Of a stretch of 64,000 bases of DNA, positions 13,101 through 22,700 are shown in pieces (the stretch's first letter is position 1; each line of letters begins with the position of its first letter). The notes under the pieces were generated by a model. That model did no database searches, was not told the DNA's origin, and worked only from the letters and a program-made list of their open reading frames with translations. The stretch comes from Paragonimus westermani (Eukaryota; Platyhelminthes; Trematoda; Plagiorchiida; Troglotrematidae): contig QNGE01000771.1 of the NCBI GenBank assembly GCA_008508345.1, forward strand, positions 144,587 to 208,586. Reading direction: 5' to 3'. The position numbers and the translations under genes are program-made.

Positions 13101-13800
13101 TGTTGAACTAGGACAATCCCGTTTTACAAAGTGGTGTGGAATGCTTAGCAATACGAATGACAAAGGAACGAAGTGACCTTTCTCATAGTAATCAATCATT
13201 CAAACCTCGAAGCAAATTAATGAACAAAGATGATGCAAATATTTCTGAGAAAATAAACCTGCGCCCCAAAGATATGAAGTGTAAAGTATAGGATGAAGAT
13301 TTGAAGACAGGTAAAGAAGCGAACATGATGAACGAACGTCCGCAATGTGCTCGTAAGAGATGATTTCAGCAAACAGGGACATCGATGTCAGAAGCTGACT
13401 TGACAAGCGTCAACATGCCTTTGTCAAATAACGCTCAAAAGACGCGTGAACTACTATATACTGCAGCCTGAACTGATTGTTACGATGGTCTATTATAAAT
13501 TCTTTATCATCTATTTTTGAGTATCATTCGCAAAAACGTCGCCAGACAAACTTAACAAGTGTTATAATGGCAAACTGGTGGGCTTTCCCTACGGCAGTTC
13601 ACAACTGCGCAAGACGTTTTCAGGACACCTACTGAACTATAATGCAAGCCACTCTTTCAGCAGTTCAAGTGGTTTCTTATTCTTTCACTCTTGTTTTATC
13701 TTTTTCAGTGTCACTGTTGAGGCGGACGGCGAACTGAGTCACAGTACCTTCTGGTCAAACTCATGGCTGTTATGATGATACCACCATCAAGGATTCATAT
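10200..13800. other. No recognised gene
   Basis: This stretch holds many short frames on both strands but none with a convincing family signature. It is presumably intronic or intergenic, and ancient repeats could be present beyond recognition by eye. Confidence 0.35.
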
Positions 13801-13809
13801 CATCACCAT

Positions 13810-14235
13810 AGACAGCAATACACCAGTGGTTCTCACTGATGAACCTTTTCCACACAACCATGGAGAAGAAACGGGAACTCTGCAACGGAAAACAGAAGGG
13901 AAAAGAGTGGAAGAGGAAGGGACCTAACTGCTAAAAATTGCTGATTCTATATTCAAATATGCTGCATCAAGATGTCTATACCCTGTAGATGAAAAAATCG
14001 AACTACAGAGGAAAGTAAGGCGCCATCAGGAAGACAACTTCCTTATGGCCCCATGTCATCAACCCCAATTACTCAACAGACAACCCGGCCAGGCGACATC
14101 GACATTCACGCCACTAAGCCCCACTAACCGCCACCTCACCTAACGTTTCCAGCCACCGATTCTGTGAGTCGCGAGGTTCTCAGCTCAGAAGACGGAGCCG
14201 AGATACGGTAGCCAGCCCCTCGGTGAACGATTTCG
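13810..14235 (+). repeat. Dispersed repeat R1, copy 2
   Basis: This is collinear with 5690-6112 over its whole length. It has a purine-rich tract ending in 'gggacctaact', then 'catcaagatgtct', 'attcacgccactaagcccc', 'cagccaccgattctg' and a terminal 'ggtgaacgattt'. As in copy 1, it lies beside RTE-like LINE sequence (14.44-15.06 kb), here on its upstream side. The nearly equal length of the two copies suggests they approximate the true element ends. Confidence 0.7.
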
Positions 14236-14439
14236 AGGGGGGAAATATTTTACTTATAGACCCGGTGAAGTCAGCTCGATGGTGCTGAAAATAGTACAGG
14301 TGATCATCAGGAATCAGATGGCAGTCCATCACGTTAGAAACAAAACACTGCAGGACGGTATGGATTTATCAGAGGACAGGTGTAAACAAGTCTATTGTGT
14401 CTCACCCACGTAAATACCAATGGAATGGACGGTATTAGA

Positions 14440-15060
14440 CAACGTAATGAGTAGACTTCAGAAAATCCTCTGGCGTGACAAACCGCCACTTGCTCCAATG
14501 GGTGAATTGATGGGACTACAAATCCAAGCGCGGAATATGCACTGATGGACAGCTTTCTTGAGCGTCCTATAATCCCAGTGGCGTTTAACAGAAGAGTTCG
14601 ATCCCCCTTTTCCCTTCAATTTTGTGATGAACGAAATTCTTGAACGAGCACTCTGAGGTTCCGAGGACCTCAGAATGGTGCTTGTAAGTAGGACTAATGA
14701 CTGACTTAAAGTCGCCTTGCTTAGTTCTTCTTCAGGGAACACACAAGTGATGCTGAACCGATTGAACGATATGGCTGGTCTGTAGGATATGCGTCTTGCA
14801 CCTTCGAAGAGGTAACCACGAGGATAGCGAAAGCATGTGGTGCACTCGTCAACCTTCGTCATTTGTGAAGTCGCAAAAATCCACTTATCGATTAAAGGTG
14901 AGGTTGTCAAAACGTGTGCGAGCTCAGCTTTGCTCTTCGGTTCAATTATCTCGCTCCTTCGTGCGGAAGGTGCATAAGCTCTTGCTATACGACCGCCCTT
15001 GTCTCCGCCAATTAGTCTGACTAGATGAGCAACACAGCGGCCCGTATGTGGGTATTTGAG
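14440..15060 (+). mobile_element. Decayed RTE-like RT fragment hidden under an antisense ORF
   Basis: Plus-strand DNA from about 14610 matches 44455-44700 of the 43.7 kb LINE: 'ttcaattttgtgatgaacga' against 'ttcaattttgttatggacga', then the 'gctgaaccg' and 'tggctggtctgta' landmarks. After a deletion of roughly 110 bp it matches 44815-45010, ending in 'ttgtctccgcca'. All plus-strand frames are broken. The opposite strand happens to stay open for 228 codons (14458-15144), but that peptide matches the antisense translation of the LINE, not a protein family. It is therefore a spurious ORF. Confidence 0.75.
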
Positions 15061-17260
15061 CAACGCATAAATTCGCGAGCGGCAAACGAGGACCGTTGAG
15101 ATTTGCACACTATATGCCGACGGAGAGTCTTTCATACGGATCACCGTTCATTGTGGCTTCTGATGGCAGGAAGAAGCCGCAAGGAGGCCAGACGATCACA
15201 TGGTCAGCAGTTAGAAACTTCCGAATACCCAGATGAATAAAGTTGGTAGATGCCGACGACCCGGTTGGGAAGTAGGACATCATTTGCGCTGTTGATTAGA
15301 AGCTCGCACTCTGAAATCGTAGTGCCGCAGTCAGTGGCTAGCCCGTGCCTTTTGTTTTGTACATATTTACACTTATTCATTACTCTGTCGCTTCGAACAC
15401 CATCACCAGGACCAGCGTCAGTCAAACCCACAGTACCCACACACACAGTTCAAAGCTGAAGTGACGATGATGACCACTTAAAACAGAAAAATGTAGTCGG
15501 CTAATCATAAGCGGGGTGACCTGTCTTCAGGAATATAATATCCGTTTGGTGGTTTAACCTGCAGTCGAAGTGAGATCTTGGTATTCAAGTAGCAACCCAG
15601 TCCAAATTATTGCCACAATGTCTGTCAACCATCAAGGAGGCCAATGTAGCGATTCACTGACCATGGATAGCAGCTACTTCTGGGAAACAAGGTTGCTTCA
15701 GTAAATGTACGGAGTAACAATAAGGCTGCTCCAAAAGTTCGGAGTTCAGAACAACTTCACGTCTTACAAACACCGGCTAGAAGAACCGAAAATCCCTGCA
15801 CTAGGGAAAAAACGGTGAGTCAAAATATGCGTGACGTTTTTCGAATAAGATGAAAGTTTTTAAACTAAACGGATCATGACCCGTGTAAGTTCAGGATATC
15901 AGACTAACTGGCAAGGAACCAACTGTAATAAACTCTTTGAGGTTGACTGTCAACTGATGAGTTCAGGAGAGGAGTAGGTAGCAGCATGACCAGCCTCTTT
16001 CCCAACCCCATTTATGATCTACTTATCAGACTACAAACATTCAATCACTTTCCAGCATTCTTATAATTGGTTGCTTGCTGTCTATTGCCTGTCTTTTCCA
16101 CGTATACACTCACCCTATTCCACTGTAATTTCCTTGTAACCTACCTAGTTCTCCGATGAAGAGACGGTAGCCAATTGGGAGGATTCGTATGCCGTACAGA
16201 TGCAATTACTTGTGTTCCGATAATGAGCCTAAACATTGTCACCAAGCCCGTCTTATAACACAGGGAAGGTGATTATCCTTTGTCTAGCCAAAGATTTTGA
16301 ACCTGAATCTACTTACGAAAGAACCTAGCTAGATGGTGAAACATACGTTTCACCGTATATAAGTTACGTAAGCGTCAGCAACCGCCTGGATTTTCTGGAA
16401 ATCCCAGCCTCAACTGCGCTTTTCCACCTGTCCGTTTTGGAAACATGCTTCCATGTATGGCTGCTGAAGGATGTACTGAAAGTGGCAGAGTTAATATCAG
16501 AATGTGAACTCAGTACCACTTTCTTGACGACTTATTCATTGCTGTAATTTTTGCCATTGTTTTGCATGCTGATTTTGCTACGTTGTCTAACTTACTCGAA
16601 GATTCTATACACCTTTCAGTGCAACCAAGTGTGCGTGAGCCCACCTGTGGTGATTGTCACTAAACCTACTTCCCATTGTTGTTGTGTTTATTACACTGTT
16701 GACAATGAGCTGTGCAACTGCACTTGAGAGATGAGCACTTAAGTTGCTTAGTTTGTGTGTTATTACTACTGCTACTACGAGCTGAAGTTCAGCTAAGCTA
16801 ATTACTTCCATTCTGTATTCCTGGAACCATCGCATCACATCGCAATTCTCCCCTCTCTTCGGCACTGCCATTGGTCGCAGATCAAATACGTATCAACCTT
16901 TCAAATATTGTTGGGAATATACGGTCTGTTTCCAAACCCTACCGTGCTCTTTTGTTCTATTGAGACCGCAGTTAGATTGCTCAGAATTTCTAAGCTGTTA
17001 ATGGATGAAGGTCGAGCGCATATCCACTTGCTCATCATAAACTGGTGAGTCCTATTAACAATAAATTCTCTTCGGATGTTGCTCTTTGGCTTACCGCCAC
17101 ACATCCAAGAAACCCAGGTGCGCAATAGCCTCGACAATCTCAACAGCATGTCATGAGACCAAAAAGATCACAGATAGTGCATTTGAAAAAAAATTGCACC
17201 ATACAAATTTTCCGACCATACAAACTTGACCAAACTGAAGAACAGGCATGATTAAATTAC
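15060..17260. other. No recognised gene; probable GMPPA intron
   Basis: This lies downstream of GMPPA exon 3 in transcriptional direction (minus strand). No further GMPPA exon was recognised (searched by eye for the LGTAGG, NADV and YVEKP-type motifs). The minus frames at 15204-15446, 16605-16871 and 16901-17149 show no family similarity. Confidence 0.4.
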
Positions 17261-17613
17261 CTTATGGTGACGCCAAATTCACGTTGAGCGCTGTTGATAA
17301 GTTGCGTTAGTGCATCGGAAGGTTGATAAAACCCAAGCAATATGATCTCTTGTAAACCAGACAACTGATTACTGTCAAAAGCAGCAAAAAGCACAATACT
17401 TTAACAAAAGCTTCAATGTGATGATATATAACGGGGAATCCGCCTATTGGAAAAAGAGGCTTTGGTAAATCTAAGGAAAGTGGGCGGAATCTGGTCCCTG
17501 TATAAATAAAATCTTAAATGGAAATCTCTCGCACCTTTGCACGGACCCCCAATTAAAATGATTGCTTTAATTTTCTTCTCACCATCCTTAGATGAACCAT
17601 CGACAAACACCAT
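17261..17613 (-). CDS. GMPPA: GMPPA homologue, first three coding exons (partial)
   Basis: GMPPA is the catalytically inactive, regulatory partner of GMPPB in cytosolic GDP-mannose synthesis. Three exons splice in frame. Exon 1 (17613-17535) encodes MVFVDGSS... and '[12 protein letters not shown]'. A 37-nt intron (17534-17498, gtgcga...tacag) follows. Exon 2 (17497-17400) encodes '[20 protein letters not shown]' then '[13 protein letters not shown]'. A 35-nt intron (17399-17365, gtattg...atcag) follows. Exon 3 (17364-17261) encodes '[20 protein letters not shown]' then '[14 protein letters not shown]', ending at donor ag|gtaatt in phase 2. Together this matches the N-terminus of animal GMPPA, including the GG...GTRFRPL nucleotide-binding loop, with no gap. 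The start at 17613 is the Met nearest the conserved core; an in-frame upstream Met exists at 17706. Reading through the introns gives a misleading 97-codon ORF. The remaining roughly 300 residues were not found. The identity is recalled family knowledge plus direct reading. Confidence 0.88.
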
Positions 17614-18150
17614 TTGCGGACGTAACGCAAAAATTAGAAACCTCCGCGTTTTCACCGATTTTCGAGGATTTCCACACGGTTCGGAGATGGACACATGAGT
17701 GACCAAGATCTAGTCACTTTGTCTGTTTCGAAATCCAGCGAGTTCTCTATTGGCGTGAAAAACAGCCGTCGAACACAGAACTTATCACTACTTTTGGGGA
17801 GCTAAGAGCATGCTTCAGGCGAGTAGGAATCTAACAATACCTTGGAACGATCCAGAGCGGTCCAGCTGACAGTTTCAACTTGGAGGTCGTTCGAGCGATT
17901 GGGAACCTTGAAAGAAAAGAGCTGCGCCTGAAAAATGTCTGAGGTTGGAGCTTGTGGAAATTATTGTTTCAATTTCAATTTCGGTTGATGAAGGCTGATG
18001 CCTGTTAACGTCCTGTCGCTTGACCGGTGCGATCCGAAGTTAGCTAGAATGTGAGTTTTGTTGAAGCAGTGGGTTCAAGTAGTGATCCAGGGCGGAACTA
18101 AAAAAGGGCAAATCCTGGTTTTCTTGAGGGGGTGAACTGAAGTATTCTAA
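17614..18150. other. GMPPA upstream region
   Basis: This is sequence 5' of the GMPPA start on the minus strand. It should contain the 5'UTR and possibly the promoter, but no motif could be assigned. It separates the gene from the decayed LINE at 18.15-19.6 kb. Confidence 0.35.
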
Positions 18151-18154
18151 ACTG

Positions 18155-19592
18155 TTACAAGATGAAGAAATGGTGGTTCCATTGTATGTCTAGCACCGTC
18201 CCGAATACACCTTTGTTTAGTGTCTTCCAAATACTTGCTGACAATTTATTCCGCGCGTTAACCACTTGACCTGTGAGGACCATGAGCCAAACGGCCAACC
18301 TTAACCCCGCTTCCTCGACTATGAATCTGTGATCACTTAAACATCTGTCCTGTCGCATCACAAACAAACAGAACACAGGATGTTTTCCAGCTCGGTGGGT
18401 AGTTTCGCGCGTCTGGATAGGGTCCTCTCTTACTTCCGAGTGAAAATACGTTCACTGGTCCAAGTCGGTCTTGGTAGCTTAAACAACCCACACCCACGTC
18501 ATACGTACGGCGAGTTTTCGTACCTCTTCGATAAACGCAATATACTTTTTGATATGTGTGATGAAGCTTGGGCCCACTATTTTAGCCGAGAGCGAACTAC
18601 GGCCGGGTAAACGGACCGAAGATCGCTTCACATAGATTAGCCGTCGTTGATTTCACACGATCTGACGCTCGCCGTGCTCTTGTCCCAGCGGTGGACGGAG
18701 TAGACGATATGGTGAGCTGGATACCCAAATCTGTCGTTTGCCTCTGTTTCCAATTCGATTGCCCGTCCATGTGCGTATCTCAGATACTTGAGGGTCAATA
18801 CTATGGAGTCATGGTACATAGATTTATGGACATTCTAAGATAGGCAACACTTCACTGTTTCCAAAGCTTCTCCCTGAAGGGCCTTCGACCCCATCTTCTT
18901 CTTTGACCACATCTAACCTGCATTTCACCATCTGTAAAAAAAATAACATGGAGTGACCAGGTTGTCAGCAAGGTCAGTGGTATATATCAGGAAGGATAGA
19001 GGATTGGATAATGCACTTTTCGGTACACCATTTAACAGAGAACATCCATCCGACAGTAATCCTTTCATTGTCAATCTACCCGACTTCTCGGCCAAAAACG
19101 TCCGGATCCGGCTGAAGATAGTAGGTGGTTTTCCAGCTCCTGATGACAACCAACTCACTAGCCTACTCTTGATAGAAGTGAAGAATTTCTGGATACCTAA
19201 ATAGCACCTCTTGGTCGCCTCTTTCGTGTTCAGTTTCTCCGTGACAGTGTTTGAAAACGTCGACATATTGGTAGACAACAACCACTTCTCAGGAAGCTGT
19301 TCCGAGGGGCTTTTAAAAAACCCTGCGCACAGAGTAACCCGTAAGTTCCTTACCACACATTGCGTTCAAACAGTTTGCTGACGGCACCAGTATGGCTTAC
19401 TAGTAGGTAATTTCTGATAACCAAAATGTCGCCATCTTTGAAAACGGAATTGTGGTAGGTCCCCTTCAGGCTCCGAGCGACTGAAACCGTATCCGTTGTG
19501 AGACTAAACGTATGAGCAAGAGGTGACGCCATACGTTTTACGATGGCTTGGTACGTGTGGTCTGGTGCTGCGGACTTTGCGCTGTATAACAA
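18155..19592 (-). mobile_element. Decayed CR1/Jockey-like RT
   Basis: On the minus strand, 19350-19592 ends with 'FKDGDILVIRNYLLVSHT' and 'VSKLFERNVW', the degraded counterpart of the 'F..GD...NYRP(I/V)SLTS...K..ER' box. Next, 18925-19356 carries 'LLNGVPKSALSNPLSFLIYT', a corrupted GVPQGS-LGP-LF-IY palm motif, and the YADD box is lost after 'CYFF'. The 18155-18376 frame has 'NARNKLSASIWKTLN', resembling the C-terminal W-N-L-P segment. The order of motifs is correct but frames change, so it is a pseudogene. It lies head-to-head with the intact CR1-like element starting at 19.82 kb. Confidence 0.75.
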
Positions 19593-19819
19593 ATATATCG
19601 CTGGTTCAGCTTCGTGAAGCTTAATGTCCTTGCCTAGTAATCATGGCATCTTTTGGGCCAGAATGGGGCACATATAACCCGTTTTTTGTGGCTACAAACA
19701 CCCTGACAGTGTGCCGTGAACATGCCTGTTATTCCGTTGTTTGTCCACGTGGTCTCTCCATTATCGGGACGTTTTTAAGGCAATCCTAGCCTGATCATGA
19801 CCAACAATCCTCTCAGGAT

Positions 19820-22570
19820 TTGGATAGCAATAATAATGGTATATATTTTTCAACGCTTCTGCTTCGTTCAGTATCGGTTGTCATGCTGATTTCATACGCC
19901 AGGCGAGCGTTCCCTGCTAATTTAATGTCTCCGATTCGGCCTGCCCCACGTAACATGAAGCTTTTGAACCCCTTCTGTTGGGTACGTTTCCCAAACCGTA
20001 TGTTTACTCAAGTGCCAGCTGTCGTAGGGGAATTTACCTTCCCAGAGAAATGCGACACGCTCTGGATTAAACTCCAACTTCGCAAACGTAACACGCTTCT
20101 TACCGGTGTTGTGTACCGCTCGCCGTCATGCAGTGCATCCGACGACGAAGCCATCCTTGCTACCTTAGACAGACTCACGTCTGCCCAGCGTTTCTCCCAT
20201 CTTCTTATTATGGGTGACTTCAACGCACCCAAACTCAACTCTATGGCGGCTTCTCATGAGGACTGTGGCTGCGGGTTCTCGAAGTCCTTGGCAATGTTGA
20301 TCCATGAGAAAGCCTGGACACAGCATGTCGATCTACCTACAAGGCACCGTCCAGGACAGACACCCTCCTTGCTCGATCTGGTCATTACGAACGAGGCTCA
20401 CCTGGTAGATAGGGTGGTCATCAAACCGCCGCTAGGGCATAGTGACCATATGCTACTAAACTTTGACTTTATCTGTTACTGGCTCCAAAACGCTGTAACA
20501 AAGACTTCATTCCGAAACTTCCAAAACGCAGACTTTAACGCACTAAGGACGTTCTTAAGCACACTCAGCCTCACATCCGACTCAGTGAACTTGAACTACC
20601 TTTCCTTTAAAGCTGCCATTCACGAAGCCGATGAGGCATTTGTTCCTCGAAAACTATTGAAGTTCTCCTCTCGTGCACCGCTTCCGCGGAACATACGCCG
20701 CCTTCTTGAATTACGTTCTCGTCTATTCTCTAAACAGAAGCTAACGGATAGGCCAGAGGATCTAGAGGCCTTTCGCTCTGTACGAAACAGGTGCAAGCGG
20801 GAAATCCGGCAACACACCCAACACGTACAGTCGAAAATCCTACAAATAGCTCACGAGAATAAGAATTTTCTTTTCAAGTATATACGACGCCAGAGAAAAA
20901 CTAAGCCCTCAGCGCTTTCTCTGCGGCTTCCCGACGGGGAAACCTCCTCCAACCCCCAAGTGGTTGCCGAGATGTTCAGGGAATACTACTCATCAGTCTA
21001 CAATGTGGATCTGCCAAACTGGCATCCAATTCTCCCGCAGAGGCACTTCCAACAACCCATCCTGACAGCTGACTTTTCTGTGTCTGACGTTCAGGACCTC
21101 TTGCTTAAGATCAATCCTTATAGTGCCATGGGACCAGACAAGATCCATCCCCGGATCCTCAAAGAAGCGGCCGTCAGTTTGGCGATGCCTCTCTTCGATC
21201 TGTTTAAACAGACACTTCGGACAGGCACTCTTCCGGAGGCATGGAAAGAGGCCAATGTCTCACCTATATTTAAAACAGGCGATCGTCATTCTCCTGCTAG
21301 TTATCGACCGATCAGCCTTACCAGCATCCCATGCAAGATAATGGAGCGACTGTTAAAACGCACTATCTTTAAGCATTTCTTCTCGAATAACCTCTTCTCT
21401 TCGACCCAGCATGGCTTTCTTCCTGAGCGGTCATGCATAACTAATATGTTAATCTTCATGGATAGCCTAACAGAGGCCAAAGACAATGGTCATATCTCGG
21501 ACGCTATCTTCTTCGACTTTGCCAAAGCCTTCGACCGTGTCCCACACGGTCCTCTGCTGCACAAACTAGAAGCCTATGGGATTCAAGGAGAAGTTCTCCG
21601 CTGGATAACCTCCTTTCTTGGTAACAGGACTTTCAGAGTAAAAACCGGTTCAGGCCTTTCGTCCCCATCCCCAGTCTCTGTGGGGGTCCCTCAAGGATCG
21701 GTACTTGGTCCATTGTTGTTTCTTATTTACATCAATGATCTCCCCGATTTGATCTCTAGCAACGCTCTCCTTTATGCCGACGACTTAAAAATCTGGAACG
21801 CCTGTGACCCCAGTGCATTGCAGATTGACCTTGATCGTATTAAGTGCTGGTCAGAGGATTGGAGTCTCCCTCTAAACGACAGTAAGTGTGCGCACATGTC
21901 ACTCGGAGGAGACTCTGGGAACCTATTCGTGATACATGGTGCACAAAGTGTAGTAGGTATCACGAAAGTAGACCTCAAAAAAGACCTAGGGATCTGGCTA
22001 TCGTCTGGGTTGTCCTTCTCTTATCATCACCAGCTGGCCGCAAAAAGGGGTCTCATGACTCTCGGGATGATCAAACGAACCTTCCCCCGGATTGACAAGC
22101 GCGCCTTTCACACGCTTTACAGAGTCTACATAAGACCATTGCTCGAGTATGCCAATCAAGTCGTCTACACCGGTTTGAAGAAGGACATACTCGCCATTGA
22201 ACGTGTCCAGCGAGTGGCCACCAAAATGGTCACTGGCTTGCGGCATCTATCCTACGAGTCTCGCCTTGAAATTCTCGATCTTTATCCACTTGAGTTTCGT
22301 AGACTCCGCGGCGACTTAATTCTTACACATTTTCTCTTTAGCACAGGACTTGTGCAACAATTCTTTACCCTAGTAAGTGATAACAGTCGAAGAGGCCACG
22401 ACAAGAAGCTCTATAAGCTTCGACCTCGGACCTTCCTAAGACAACAGTTCTTCTCTTATAGGGTTATCAACTACTGGAACGACCTACCACTAGAGATTGT
22501 TAGCTGCTCTTCTAAAGACCGTCTCAAAGTGTTATTGGATTCCCACCTACTTAATAAACCGTTAAATTAA
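19820..22570 (+). CDS. CR1/Jockey-like LINE polyprotein: endonuclease (N-truncated) + reverse transcriptase
   Basis: This 916-codon ORF is uninterrupted. The APE-type endonuclease portion shows 'GDFNAP' at residues 132-137, 'LDLVITN' near 191 and 'HSDH' at 207-210. The RT domain follows: 'MGPDKIHP' from 437, 'SYRPISLTS' near 495, 'AFDRVPH' around 570, 'GVPQGS' from 622, and the catalytic 'YADD' at 652-655. The C-terminal thumb and tail end with 'INYWNDLP'. The N-terminal endonuclease motifs (the Asn and Glu active-site boxes) are absent. Residues 1 to about 50 do not resemble the family, so the first Met is probably not the natural start; 5' truncation or an upstream frameshift is likely. The encoded enzyme would perform target-primed reverse transcription if complete. 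The clean frame implies a young insertion. Assignment to CR1/Jockey rests on the RT motif style and is not phylogenetically tested. Confidence 0.9.
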   Translation: MDSNNNGIYFSTLLLRSVSVVMLISYARRAFPANLMSPIRPAPRNMKLLNPFCWVRFPNRMFTQVPAVVGEFTFPEKCDTLWIKLQLRKRNTLLTGVVYRSPSCSASDDEAILATLDRLTSAQRFSHLLIMGDFNAPKLNSMAASHEDCGCGFSKSLAMLIHEKAWTQHVDLPTRHRPGQTPSLLDLVITNEAHLVDRVVIKPPLGHSDHMLLNFDFICYWLQNAVTKTSFRNFQNADFNALRTFLSTLSLTSDSVNLNYLSFKAAIHEADEAFVPRKLLKFSSRAPLPRNIRRLLELRSRLFSKQKLTDRPEDLEAFRSVRNRCKREIRQHTQHVQSKILQIAHENKNFLFKYIRRQRKTKPSALSLRLPDGETSSNPQVVAEMFREYYSSVYNVDLPNWHPILPQRHFQQPILTADFSVSDVQDLLLKINPYSAMGPDKIHPRILKEAAVSLAMPLFDLFKQTLRTGTLPEAWKEANVSPIFKTGDRHSPASYRPISLTSIPCKIMERLLKRTIFKHFFSNNLFSSTQHGFLPERSCITNMLIFMDSLTEAKDNGHISDAIFFDFAKAFDRVPHGPLLHKLEAYGIQGEVLRWITSFLGNRTFRVKTGSGLSSPSPVSVGVPQGSVLGPLLFLIYINDLPDLISSNALLYADDLKIWNACDPSALQIDLDRIKCWSEDWSLPLNDSKCAHMSLGGDSGNLFVIHGAQSVVGITKVDLKKDLGIWLSSGLSFSYHHQLAAKRGLMTLGMIKRTFPRIDKRAFHTLYRVYIRPLLEYANQVVYTGLKKDILAIERVQRVATKMVTGLRHLSYESRLEILDLYPLEFRRLRGDLILTHFLFSTGLVQQFFTLVSDNSRRGHDKKLYKLRPRTFLRQQFFSYRVINYWNDLPLEIVSCSSKDRLKVLLDSHLLNKPLN

Positions 22571-22700
22571 TAATTTATCCTGTTTTGCTAGATTATTATT
22601 TTACTCTGTTCTTGGTACTTTCTGTAACCCCCAAGAGCGGTGCTACACCCCGTTTTCAATGACTGCCTTTCAGGTCAACAGAAAACCGCCGGACATCGAA
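19830..22700 (+). mobile_element. CR1/Jockey-like LINE, youngest autonomous-type copy in window
   Basis: The element body comprises the 916-aa ORF plus a 3' tail of unknown length after the stop at 22570. The tail starts with a short AT-rich stretch. No poly-A, terminal microsatellite or target-site duplication could be fixed by eye. No ORF1 is visible upstream; instead a decayed minus-strand RT copy ends at 19.6 kb. Related fragments occur at 27.2-28.5 kb and 40.5 kb, both on the minus strand and heavily decayed. Confidence 0.8.
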
